A DNA stretch of 25,629 nt. Origin: Puniceicoccales bacterium. GTDB lineage: Bacteria; Verrucomicrobiota; Verrucomicrobiia; Opitutales; JAIRKQ01. The notes below the pieces were generated by a model. That model saw only the letters and a program-made list of their open reading frames with translations. It was not told the DNA's origin and did no database searches. Positions 17,419 to 25,029 of the stretch are shown here, one piece after another. The position numbers and the translations under genes were made by a program. The DNA is taken from the NCBI GenBank assembly GCA_031279395.1, contig JAITIO010000029.1:1-25629 (forward strand), written 5' to 3'. Position 1 is the first letter of the stretch. Each line of letters starts with the position of its first letter.

Positions 17419-17843
17419 ACTTAGCCCACCTATGATAAATAAAATATTATCTAATATTTCACGAAAGTCAATAAAAATTCATTGGTATCTTTATTTCTCA
17501 TTGAGCTTTTATTTGACATTCTCCATGCCTCAGCAAGGTAACAGCATGCGGGCTATAAAGGTAAATATACGTCCTCGAAAAGAGAGACATAGTTCACGTT
17601 GATAAAAGTGGCATAGACCAGCTTCTTTAGAGATGAAAAGCACAGCCAACGATTAGTTATGGTTTTACACTGCCCAACGAAAAATGAGGCAAATACTGAC
17701 TTTATTGGTGGCAAAGCCCCAAAGTACACCAGTATTCTTTGCTCACAGATTTAGTCAAATTTACTTATCCCACCATGACCACAGCCTGGAGTAACGATAC
17801 TAAAAAGTAACTTCCACTCCGCCAGTAGATAATTTTTTGTTGT
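17419..17843. other. Degenerate region with short frames only
   Basis: This holds a 56-codon frame on the plus strand (17432-17602) that contains a hydrophobic patch. A 46-codon frame without an ATG start follows (about 17617-17754), containing DEKHSQRLVMVLHCPTKNEA. Neither matches anything I know. Their position next to the IS remnant and the broken ORF suggests decayed gene material. Confidence 0.35.
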
Positions 17844-17879
17844 TTGATCGTAACGATTTATTTATTAAAAGTTAGACCT

Positions 17880-18155
17880 ATGTTCAATGTCTCTAATTTT
17901 TTTGGAACGGTGGCTTTTTTGTTGTCCTGTGTGGGTCTTATTCCTCAGATTTGGAAATCGTTTAAAACTAAGTCCACGGAAGATATTTCCGTACTAATGC
18001 TCGTAAATTATTTCGTTTGTTCAATCTGTTGGATTATCTATGGCTGCTACGTGAAATCACACCCTGTAATATGGAGTAATGTGGCTATGCTTGTAACTAG
18101 TTTTATTTCCATTGTCCAAAAATATTACTATGACCGTAAAACTAGACGAATATAG
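17880..18155 (+). CDS. SemiSWEET-like PQ-loop transporter
   Basis: The 91-residue protein has three membrane segments (about 6-25, 37-56 and 61-81), the single three-helix unit of bacterial SemiSWEETs, which work as dimers. The first helix ends in the PQ-loop GLIPQIWKSFKTKSTEDIS, with Pro22-Gln23. SemiSWEETs typically carry sugars down their gradient. The overlap with the following thiamine pyrophosphokinase gene (26 bases) means translation is probably coupled, so a role near thiamine should be considered. The ATG at 17880 is preferred over a TTG at 17844 because it places helix 1 at the N-terminus. Confidence 0.85.
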   Translation: MFNVSNFFGTVAFLLSCVGLIPQIWKSFKTKSTEDISVLMLVNYFVCSICWIIYGCYVKSHPVIWSNVAMLVTSFISIVQKYYYDRKTRRI

Positions 18156-18765
18156 GTCGGTATTATGCCTGCATGGCACTTTGCCCGACCATAAATTTTT
18201 TCAAAAAATACAGCTACCGATAATTGCCGCAGATGGAGCCGCAAATTATTTGGTAACGATGGGCATAATACCCCATATGATAATAGGAGATTTGGACAGC
18301 GTCAGGCAAGATTTGTTGGTCGATGGTAAGTTTATAAAACTTGGGGATCAGAATTCTTCGGACTTTGAAAAAGCATTAAACTACTTGAAAGATAACAACC
18401 TTTTGCCGAGTATTATTCTCGGTATGAGTGGTGGATACATGGACCATATCATAAATAATATCAATATTTTTGCCCGAACAAATTCTGTTTTCTTTGGCGA
18501 GAATATCATGGGTTTGATGCTTAGGGGAGCCCACACATTTAATCTAGAAATCGGGACAAAGTTGTCGCTTTTCGGAATACCCAAATGTCGTATTACAACG
18601 GAAGGACTAAAGTGGAACCTTAGTATGACGGAATTAGTTTTTCCCGGATTTAATTCTTGTTTCAATAGAACAGCGCTGAAAAATGTCCATATTCACATAA
18701 CGGGAGGAACAGCACTGTTGATCGTTTATACATCAACCATGATCGATGCAGGCCTACAAGCCTAG
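18130..18765 (+). CDS. thiN: Thiamine pyrophosphokinase
   Basis: The enzyme transfers pyrophosphate from ATP to thiamine, giving thiamine diphosphate. With ATG 18130 it has 211 residues. Family motifs are AADGAANYL (33-41), IIGDLDSV (51-58), GDQNSSDFEKAL (72-83) and GMSGGYMDHIINNI (98-111), the acidic, metal-binding active site. The C-terminal beta domain ends in GGTALLIVY. It overlaps the SemiSWEET-like gene by 26 bases. It allows the cell to use imported thiamine. The window has no thiamine synthesis gene. Confidence 0.92.
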   Translation: MTVKLDEYRSVLCLHGTLPDHKFFQKIQLPIIAADGAANYLVTMGIIPHMIIGDLDSVRQDLLVDGKFIKLGDQNSSDFEKALNYLKDNNLLPSIILGMSGGYMDHIINNINIFARTNSVFFGENIMGLMLRGAHTFNLEIGTKLSLFGIPKCRITTEGLKWNLSMTELVFPGFNSCFNRTALKNVHIHITGGTALLIVYTSTMIDAGLQA

Positions 18766-18865
18766 ATAATGATTTTCAGGGAAAAAATTCGAGAATCCAT
18801 TGTAATGAAAAGTAAAAATCAAATAACTCAGCCATGCCAATTTCGTCATTTTTCGATGCTTCCTA

Positions 18866-18900
18866 CGAAAAAAGCCCCAATCGAAGTCGAGGCTTTCAAA
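18866..18900 (-). terminator. Intrinsic terminator of the outer-membrane protein gene
   Basis: On the minus strand AAAGCCTC pairs with GGGGCTTT around a 10-base loop, followed by a run of six T (stem 18896-18871). It lies about 25 bases past the stop of the OMP gene. It may also stop the facing TPK transcript, since an A/T tract flanks the other side. Confidence 0.75.
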
Positions 18901-18920
18901 AAATTAAAAATAAATTTTTG

Positions 18921-19724
18921 CTAGAATGAACAATCAATGGAAGCATTTATCCAAAGACTATTCCTGTGCCCCGGCATTATTCCATCATCTATTGCACCAT
19001 TTACCCAAGATTTTTTCTCTGCAGAATTTCCTTCATAGGAAAACCCAACTTTAGCCCTGGCATTGCTGTTAAGCTCATATACTAAGTCAGCATTTACACC
19101 ATAGTAGCTGTAACTTTTTTTACCACTTTTCTCTATATTGTAAGGTAACCCATAAGGTTTACTTGACTGGTCAAATCCTACCTTAGCACCAAGATCAATT
19201 TCTAGGCCAGAAACTACATATTGGGCCAGATCGACATTATATGACACACGACCTTCTATCGCAACCTCTTTACAGTCGAAATCATAGAAGCAATATAGAG
19301 ATGGTTCCAATAAAACATCAACAATAACCCCTCCATAAATTTCATTAAAGTTGCAGGGCACTTTGGTGTTATCAATGGCTTTTGGCATTGCTGGGAAAAA
19401 GCTGTGCCTATATCCCCCATCTAATGTGAACATTTCAGTCGCATCCCACAACACTCCAACATGGGACGAAACTCGATGGAGAGCAGATAAACCCTCGAGG
19501 GCAACAGAAGTGTCAACCCCGATGTAAGCACTGCACTCGTCGCATACAGGACATCCCATTTTTACCCTAGGAACCACTGCTTTATGAAATTCATTACGAC
19601 CACGAAACACACGCTCTGCCTCAAACTGAATGTTTGTCTCTAGGGTCAAATCCGATATTACACCCTCTGCGTATAAGCCAACAGCACTAAGTATGCCAAC
19701 GGCCATCCCTAATAATTTTTTCAT
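18921..19724 (-). CDS. Outer-membrane beta-barrel protein (TorF-type porin-like)
   Basis: The ATG at 19724 follows AAGGAAAG and opens with a clear signal peptide, MKKLLGMAVGILSAVGLYAEG, so I use it rather than the longer frame. The mature part (about 247 residues) alternates polar and hydrophobic residues and ends in Phe (NASIDCSF), the usual barrel signal for BamA. The early LETNIQFEAERVFRGRNEFH resembles the start of TorF-family putative porins. Three cysteines close together in MGCPVCDECS are unusual for a barrel and could form disulphides or bind metal. It is monocistronic with its own promoter and terminator and divergent from the HIT gene. Confidence 0.8.
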   Translation of the reverse strand: MKKLLGMAVGILSAVGLYAEGVISDLTLETNIQFEAERVFRGRNEFHKAVVPRVKMGCPVCDECSAYIGVDTSVALEGLSALHRVSSHVGVLWDATEMFTLDGGYRHSFFPAMPKAIDNTKVPCNFNEIYGGVIVDVLLEPSLYCFYDFDCKEVAIEGRVSYNVDLAQYVVSGLEIDLGAKVGFDQSSKPYGLPYNIEKSGKKSYSYYGVNADLVYELNSNARAKVGFSYEGNSAEKKSWVNGAIDDGIMPGHRNSLWINASIDCSF

Positions 19725-19772
19725 AGACTTTCCTTTATTAAATTTAGTTTGTAAAATCTCAAAAGAGATCTT

Positions 19773-19801
19773 TATCTTTGTTGAGGAAGTAACATTGTCA
19801 A
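19773..19801 (-). promoter_or_regulatory. Promoter of the outer-membrane protein gene
   Basis: A perfect TTGACA -35 box (19801-19796) is followed after 17 bases by AAGATA (19778-19773), a weak -10 box. An ATCTC/GAGAT hairpin follows in the leader (about 19755-19770). The leader is about 40 bases long with a good ribosome binding site. Confidence 0.5.
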
Positions 19802-19905
19802 GCCTTTTTCTATTAAATTTTTGGAAAAAATGAAATCCAAAATACACGGAAAGTCAAGTGACTGTTTCATAGGCTAAAAGGATTTCGTAGAGTTTTCATT
19901 TCATT

Positions 19906-19976
19906 GGCAAACCTCCTCTAGCAAAAAAACTTCCCAGGGGCAAAAAATGGGCCTCGGGCATTTTCTGCGGTTTGCT
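19906..19976. repeat. Nested inverted repeat, possible structured RNA or operator
   Basis: GCAAACC (19907-19913) and GGTTTGC (19969-19975) are 7-base inverted repeats enclosing CCCAGGG (19933-19939) opposite CCTCGGG (19952-19958). AGCAAA at 19920-19925 could pair instead with TTTGCT at the right arm, so two folds compete. The element lies in the divergent gap between the outer-membrane protein gene and the HIT gene. It could be in either leader or a small RNA. I recognise no known RNA class. Confidence 0.35.
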
Positions 19977-20067
19977 AAAAACTTTTGCTCTATTCAAAAA
20001 TTAGGTGTCGGGATATAAATCGTACATTACCATTGAAATTTCCGTAAAATTTCATTTTTATGTGCCA

Positions 20068-20550
20068 ATGAAAAATCTACATGCCTATTGGCGAATGGAA
20101 TACGTGGAAGTTCCACAATCGGAGAAAACAAAGGGTAAAGGTCCGTTTTTGGAAATTCCTCGGGAGGATGAAGCCACATCATTGCTAATATTTAGGAGTC
20201 AATTGTGTTATTCGGCACTGAATAAATTTCCCTACAACGCAGGGCATGCCATGATAATACCATACCATCAAGTTGCGGATATCCAAGATTTGACCGAGGA
20301 GGAATATATGGATATCTGTCGATCCGTTCTAAAGATGCAAAAAATATTAATCGACGCTCTCAAACCTGATGGGTTTAACATTGGGTATAATCTGGGAGCT
20401 GCTGCTGGGGCAGGCATAGCAAACCACGTACACTGCCATGTGGTTCCGAGGTGGGAAGGGGACACAAATTTTATGCCGGTAATAGGACAGACGAAAGTAT
20501 TGCCCATGGCATTGGAAAAAATGGTTGCTCGATTAAAGACTTTCATTTGA
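20068..20550 (+). CDS. HIT-family nucleotide hydrolase/phosphorylase (Ap4A-type)
   Basis: This 160-residue protein of the histidine triad superfamily acts on dinucleoside polyphosphates or nucleoside phosphoramidates. The triad is HVHCHVV (His120, 122, 124). NKFPYNAGHAMIIPYHQVAD (52-71) and DGFNIGYNLGAAAGAGI (101-117) are the usual nucleotide-binding stretches. The end, VPRWEGDTNFMPVIGQTKV, is of the Fhit/Ap4A type. The N-terminal zinc CxxC of many relatives is gone: the site reads GPFLE. The start at 20068 (MKNLHAYWRMEYV) matches the usual beginning; the GTG at 20005 is upstream noise. The next gene follows by 52 bases. Confidence 0.9.
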   Translation: MKNLHAYWRMEYVEVPQSEKTKGKGPFLEIPREDEATSLLIFRSQLCYSALNKFPYNAGHAMIIPYHQVADIQDLTEEEYMDICRSVLKMQKILIDALKPDGFNIGYNLGAAAGAGIANHVHCHVVPRWEGDTNFMPVIGQTKVLPMALEKMVARLKTFI

Positions 20551-20602
20551 ACTTTTCAATCGATGTTTCCTTAATCCTTTAATCCTTAGTAGAAAATCGT
20601 CA

Positions 20603-22963
20603 ATGATTATAAAAAGATGGCAAGATAGAATCTTTGAAATGAGTTTTCACTCTGAAACAACTCGATTTGAGGACCGGTGTCCGGTTTGGCGGAGGAAGAT
20701 TATTGGGGCACTAATATTTTTGCTATTTTCTTTCGGGTTTGCTCTCGTATCATTTTTTGGAAACAATTTTTTGCGCATCCAGTTCGTCCCAGGAAGCGTG
20801 TCAAAATCTAGGATTGTGGCAGATGTGGCATTTGAGTATGAAAGTAAAATAAAAACTGAAAAGCTATATGAACAAAAAAGGCACCAGGCTGACAATATTT
20901 TCTACATAGACAAAAGATATTATGATGATTTTATCGAGGTTTTAAAGCTGCTCGAAGAACAAATAGAAAATTTTAACTACGAACACACATTGACTAAATT
21001 GGGACGCAACGATATCAGAGAGTTTATCAATGAGTTTGTGGCTTCCAATGTAATAAAGTTGGAGTGGCACGATATCGCCATACTGATAAGTTCTTTGACG
21101 CCCATCGAACGGACACAGGCATTCCAAGAATGCATATCTCTTTTGAGAGAAATAGCAAAGGATGGTGTTCTTGCCGGAGAAATATCAGCCAGCTTAAAGC
21201 AATCTCCAATGAGCTATTCAGGAATTAAATTAAAAGGTGATAAACGGCATAACCTTCGCACATTGGAACAGGCTCTACACTACATCAGGATGCACTTGAT
21301 GTCGATGGATGTCGATCAGGAAGTTGCGAACATATTCTTTAATATCATCAAACAAGGTGTTAAACCGAATCTAGTGTTTGATGCTGAAGAGAGCAAGGCT
21401 CGGCTTGAAATGATTCGTAAATCGATTAGACCGGTTCGAGTCAAAGTACGACAAGGAGACCTAATACTGGATGGTGATGCGGTCATTAACGATGAAATCC
21501 ATGAAGCCCTAGTAGCATATCAAAAAGCACTGAGACAGTCAAATTATGTGGGCTGTGGATTTTATAGGGATTTTTACGTTAAAATGTTCCAAGGGATGAT
21601 TGCACTTTATGTCGCAATGGTCCTCCTGCGGATTTTGCCAAAAAACAAAACCTTCAATCTGAAAGCTTTGATTGGATGTGGCATACTAACAATGGCTCAA
21701 TTGTTATTCCTTAGAATATTTCTTCAAATGGGGGACCATGAGGTATTTTTTAAACACTTCATTCTGCTTAATTGTATCCCGTTTTGTTTGCCAATACTAT
21801 GGGCTTCCGGCATTGCAATATTGCTCTATGATTTCTCGGGTAGTGTGATTGTAGCTTTTTTTGTGTCGTTGTACTACACATTGACGATATCCAAATCTAT
21901 ACACTTCTTTCTGATGTTACTAACATCTCATTTTATCTTCCTTGCCTTTCTAAAGAATATAAACTTTAGGATAAAAATCATATGGGCAGGTATACTATCA
22001 GGCGTAATCACCGCTACACTTGTGCTGGCGGAACATCTGTTCCCGATGACGATAAATCGGCTAATTCTATCTCAAAGTGGTGCACTGGTGATAATGTGCA
22101 TGGGTTCTGGGCTGTTAACTGTTATGCTATTCCCTATTTTTGAAAGGCTATTTTCGGTTTACTCAAACATTACGCTTTTCGAATTGATGGATTATAATAA
22201 TCAAATTTTAAAAAATTTGCAAATTACAGCTTCCGGCACCTATAATCACAGCCTAATCGTATCCAATATTGCAGAACAAGTTGCTATCAATTCGAATGCC
22301 AATTCAATCCTATGCAAAACGGGAGCATTGTTCCACGATATAGGGAAAATGGTAAAGTCAGCGTATTTCATAGAAAATCAAAATAATCAAATAAATTTAC
22401 ACGACCAACAGACTCCCTATCTCAGTACGCTCATAGTTAAAAATCATGTAAAAGATGGTGTAGCTCTGGCTAAACAGTATAAACTACCATCACCAATTAT
22501 CGATATTATACAACAACATCACGGAACAACGCTGATCTACTATTTTTATGAAAAAGCTAAGCATGATCTTCTGCTAAGCGCTGATACTGAGAATATGTCT
22601 GACGAAGAAATTAACATGTTCATAGCAAATAAGCTTGACGTTTCCGTTTTTAGGTACAATGGTCCACGGCCAAGGACAAAAGAAAATTTAATTGTCATGC
22701 TGTCTGACTCCATCGAAGCTGGCAGCAGAAGTTTGAAGCGGATAACCCATCAGTCTATCGAGGATTTAGTTAATATGGTTTTCGACATTAAATTAAATGA
22801 TCATCAATTGGACGAATGTCCAATCACGTTCGATGAAATTAGAGAATTGCGAAAGATTTTCGCATCCATTATGCTATCCATGATGCATTCTAGAATTTCA
22901 TATAAGGTATCGGAAGATGGTGTAGGTAGTACAGATAGCAACATTTACTGGAGAAGTGAATAA
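20603..22963 (+). CDS. 7TM-HD phosphodiesterase (PgpH/YqfF type)
   Basis: This 786-residue membrane protein starts with one membrane segment (about 34-54) and a large extracytoplasmic domain (about 55-320). A cluster of seven helices (about 330-525) and a cytoplasmic HD domain follow. Metal ligands visible are His549 in YNHSLI, His578-Asp579 in LFHDIGK, His615, His639-His640 in QQHHGTT, and Asp702 in LSDSIEAGSR. Known relatives (Listeria PgpH, Bacillus YqfF) hydrolyse the second messenger c-di-AMP. The gene overlaps ybeY by 8 bases, the order also seen in many genomes. The substrate here is inferred from family. Confidence 0.9.
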   Translation: MIIKRWQDRIFEMSFHSETTRFEDRCPVWRRKIIGALIFLLFSFGFALVSFFGNNFLRIQFVPGSVSKSRIVADVAFEYESKIKTEKLYEQKRHQADNIFYIDKRYYDDFIEVLKLLEEQIENFNYEHTLTKLGRNDIREFINEFVASNVIKLEWHDIAILISSLTPIERTQAFQECISLLREIAKDGVLAGEISASLKQSPMSYSGIKLKGDKRHNLRTLEQALHYIRMHLMSMDVDQEVANIFFNIIKQGVKPNLVFDAEESKARLEMIRKSIRPVRVKVRQGDLILDGDAVINDEIHEALVAYQKALRQSNYVGCGFYRDFYVKMFQGMIALYVAMVLLRILPKNKTFNLKALIGCGILTMAQLLFLRIFLQMGDHEVFFKHFILLNCIPFCLPILWASGIAILLYDFSGSVIVAFFVSLYYTLTISKSIHFFLMLLTSHFIFLAFLKNINFRIKIIWAGILSGVITATLVLAEHLFPMTINRLILSQSGALVIMCMGSGLLTVMLFPIFERLFSVYSNITLFELMDYNNQILKNLQITASGTYNHSLIVSNIAEQVAINSNANSILCKTGALFHDIGKMVKSAYFIENQNNQINLHDQQTPYLSTLIVKNHVKDGVALAKQYKLPSPIIDIIQQHHGTTLIYYFYEKAKHDLLLSADTENMSDEEINMFIANKLDVSVFRYNGPRPRTKENLIVMLSDSIEAGSRSLKRITHQSIEDLVNMVFDIKLNDHQLDECPITFDEIRELRKIFASIMLSMMHSRISYKVSEDGVGSTDSNIYWRSE

Positions 22964-23444
22964 ATTTCGTAGAAAAATCCAAATTTTTAATGGGGTAAGG
23001 TGGCTTGATTTCAACAATGAAGAAATCTTTGCATTATTTGATGTACTCGATTCTTCTCCGTTTAAAATTTCCGAAGGAGAGCTGTCCATTGCATTTCTTG
23101 ACAAAGAAACCATGCAAAATCTCCATCTAAAATTCTCAAATGATGGTACGCTGACCGATGTATTGACATTTGAAGGGGATAGAGGGATGAATTTCGCTGG
23201 AGAAATTTGTGTTTCCCCTGACTATGCCTATGGCAATTACAGAACATATGGAACAACATTTTCCGAAGAATTGAGTCTCTACTTGATCCATGGATATTTG
23301 CACATCTATGGGTTGGATGATATTTTTCCCGATGAGGTAAAAAAAATGCGAGAAGGGGAACATATCTGCATGGCAGGGGTGAAAAATGCAAATGCATTGC
23401 CAACATTTTTAAGCCCATTAAAATATTGCAAAATTATCGACTAG
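22956..23444 (+). CDS. ybeY: Endoribonuclease YbeY (rRNA maturation)
   Basis: YbeY is a metal-dependent RNase needed for 16S rRNA 3' maturation and ribosome quality control. The start is a GTG at 22956 with GGAG just upstream, overlapping the stop of the 7TM-HD gene. The TDVLTFEGD stretch (67-75) and the metal site HGYLHIYGLDD (112-122) are recognised. The usual third ligand is His in HGxLHxxGxDH; here it is Asp122. Asp can bind zinc, so activity may be kept. The 162-residue length is normal. hpf follows by 21 bases. Confidence 0.92.
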   Translation: MNKFRRKIQIFNGVRWLDFNNEEIFALFDVLDSSPFKISEGELSIAFLDKETMQNLHLKFSNDGTLTDVLTFEGDRGMNFAGEICVSPDYAYGNYRTYGTTFSEELSLYLIHGYLHIYGLDDIFPDEVKKMREGEHICMAGVKNANALPTFLSPLKYCKIID

Positions 23445-23465
23445 GGCTAATGTTTACCCATTCAT

Positions 23466-23786
23466 ATGAGTAATCAAGAGGTAATTATTTCGGGGGTACA
23501 CGTTGATTTGACAGACTCTTTAAAGTCAGTGGTTCACGATAAAGTACACAAATTATTTAACCATGATGGCAAAATCATTCGTGTTCGAGTAACGCTTGAA
23601 ATGTCTAAAAACAAAGCTCATCAGGACGAGTTTGTCGCCCATGGGCATGTGGACATTAGCGGCACAGACATAGAGGCAAGGGCAGCGACGGAAGATTTGT
23701 ATAAGTCAATCGATGCTATGGTTAGCAAACTTGACAGGCAACTAATCGATGCTCATAAAACAAAGCAGGGGAAGCGAAAAAATTAG
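23466..23786 (+). CDS. hpf: Ribosome hibernation factor (short HPF / RaiA family)
   Basis: The 106-residue protein begins QEVIISGVHVDLTDSLKSVV, the typical first strand and helix. The central strand RVRVTLEMSKN and the final helix EDLYKSIDAMVSKLDRQLIDAHK are also conserved. The protein binds the 30S decoding centre and silences ribosomes in starvation. The absence of a C-terminal dimerisation domain makes it the short form, like E. coli HPF or YfiA. The basic tail KTKQGKRKN fits rRNA contact. It is last in the HIT - 7TM-HD - ybeY - hpf row. Confidence 0.93.
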   Translation: MSNQEVIISGVHVDLTDSLKSVVHDKVHKLFNHDGKIIRVRVTLEMSKNKAHQDEFVAHGHVDISGTDIEARAATEDLYKSIDAMVSKLDRQLIDAHKTKQGKRKN

Positions 23787-23906
23787 AGGGTGTTACGAAA
23801 ATGTCCAGCTGATTGCTTTCCCTACGGCCATATGCAAACGGAGAATGCCACAAAATATAAATTTACGCGAATCTCAAAAAGAGAAGGTAAGTTTTGCAGT
23901 ATTTTT

Positions 23907-23934
23907 TTGCAAAAATCGTAAAAAGCACTATACT
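23907..23934 (+). promoter_or_regulatory. Promoter of the PI-kinase-like gene
   Basis: TTGCAA (23907-23912) and TATACT (23929-23934) are 16 bases apart, a good sigma-70-like pair. Transcription would start near 23941, only about four bases before the ATG at 23945, so the mRNA may be leaderless or translation may begin at the internal ATG at 23978. Confidence 0.5.
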
Positions 23935-23944
23935 TACTCTACAT

Positions 23945-24724
23945 ATGAGTGAGGGGCTGCGACAACAGGTTGAAGATATGACTGCGTTTGTAAAAGGAAC
24001 GAAGATTGTGGAACGCTTCATTGGAACAGTAAGTGGGAGTTATAGGCGGAACCAAGCAACGGTAAGGGTAGAGGATATGCTCCGTACTATCGGCAAGGAA
24101 AAAGGGACAGTTGTTCCACACGTAATAGCCACCGTTTCCGCAGCGGAAATGAAGGGGGTCCCTTTCATTGCCATGGAAATGCTGAACGGGGAGTCCTTGG
24201 GAAAAGCAGCTTATGAAAAGAAAATTAAATACGATAACGACTTCATACGCCAGGAAACCTGGATGCAACTTCAGGACGTACTAACGGGACAAATCGACAG
24301 GCATGGCGATAACGTAATGCTAACAGAGAATGGTCCTGTTGCCATCGACCACGATTTGTCATTCCCAACGAGCCCTCCTCGAGATTTTGCTGACAAAGTT
24401 CCTAAAAGTCTTGTGGGCCTATTTCAAGTGCGATCACGACAAAAAAAGAAATTAATTACCACGGAACTGGCTGTCGATGAGAAATCTCCGAGAAACTATT
24501 GCGTGCCGCCCGTCATAGACCAAGAAATGTTCGGGATAATAACAGCCATTGACTTAGATAAATTGAGAGCTACATATCAGGAATGCGGATTAACAAGGCT
24601 TGAAATTCAAGCAGCAATGGGCAGAGCGGAAGGATTGAAGAGGGCAGCTGAAAAACTAAAAAATCAAGGTCGGGTGATAGAATCAGACCAATGGGAAACT
24701 TCACCTCTGGTGAAGGAGCATTGA
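23945..24724 (+). CDS. PI3/PI4-kinase-like protein, possible effector
   Basis: This 259-residue protein carries a kinase-type catalytic loop, GQIDRHGDNVML, with Asp118, Arg119, His120 and Asn123. The metal motif VAIDHDLSFP follows, with Asp135 and Asp137. This spacing and the ID(H/N)xLxFP form match the PI3/PI4-kinase fold, in particular type II PI4-kinases and their bacterial relatives. Ahead of it, GVPFIAMEMLNGESLG (71-86) looks like the hinge. The N-lobe before the hinge is short, and I see no clear glycine loop or lysine, so the start may lie elsewhere or the protein may be trimmed. There is no signal peptide. It could phosphorylate host inositol lipids or proteins. It has its own promoter. 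Family call moderate; role inferred. Confidence 0.7.
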   Translation: MSEGLRQQVEDMTAFVKGTKIVERFIGTVSGSYRRNQATVRVEDMLRTIGKEKGTVVPHVIATVSAAEMKGVPFIAMEMLNGESLGKAAYEKKIKYDNDFIRQETWMQLQDVLTGQIDRHGDNVMLTENGPVAIDHDLSFPTSPPRDFADKVPKSLVGLFQVRSRQKKKLITTELAVDEKSPRNYCVPPVIDQEMFGIITAIDLDKLRATYQECGLTRLEIQAAMGRAEGLKRAAEKLKNQGRVIESDQWETSPLVKEH

Positions 24725-24758
24725 AATAAGCAAAATTTCTATGCGCTGAAACATTTTT

Positions 24759-24950
24759 ATGGAGGATAGTAAAAATGTAATAAAAATATATTTTAAAAGA
24801 TTTAAGCAGAACATATCATCGCTATCTTCGATGGAGGTAGAGCCAGACAAATGTCCGATAAAATTAACGTGCTTCCTTCTGGATTTTCAGGGAAGATTTT
24901 CCACCGTTGCAGTCAAAAGAGAGCGAGGCGGAGAATTTTTTGAAATATGA
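24759..24950 (+). CDS. Small ORF, unknown, possibly not coding
   Basis: This 63-residue frame begins MEDSKNVIKIYFKRFKQN and is basic, without membrane segment or signal peptide. It sits 34 bases after the PI-kinase-like gene and ends just before a hairpin terminator, which would suit a two-gene transcript. It lacks a clear ribosome binding site and family match, so it may be chance. Confidence 0.3.
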   Translation: MEDSKNVIKIYFKRFKQNISSLSSMEVEPDKCPIKLTCFLLDFQGRFSTVAVKRERGGEFFEI

Positions 24951-24960
24951 CGATCTACTT

Positions 24961-24985
24961 AACTTATTATTCTGATAAGTTTTTT
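24961..24985 (+). terminator. Intrinsic terminator after the PI-kinase-like gene region
   Basis: AACTTAT (24961-24967) and ATAAGTT (24975-24981) form a 7-base stem with a 7-base loop, followed by T residues. The stem is AT-rich, so it is a weak but well-placed terminator before ftsY. Confidence 0.5.
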
Positions 24986-25029
24986 AATTTCTTGCAGTTC
25001 CTGGTTTTTTTTGGTTTTATAAGACGTCC

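Noticed and set aside
19725..19847. 41-residue extension upstream of the outer-membrane protein start
   Set aside because: It would bury the signal peptide, and it lies over the promoter and leader hairpin. The inner ATG has a strong ribosome binding site.
20005..20067. N-terminal extension of the HIT protein from GTG
   Set aside because: The family normally begins near MKNLHAYWRMEY, and the extension has no family similarity or ribosome binding site.
23749..23952. 67-codon frame between hpf and the PI-kinase-like gene, considered as a lost N-lobe
   Set aside because: It includes the stretch LRESQKEKVSFAVFF but no glycine loop or kinase strand pattern, and a promoter lies inside it. It remains a weak possibility only.
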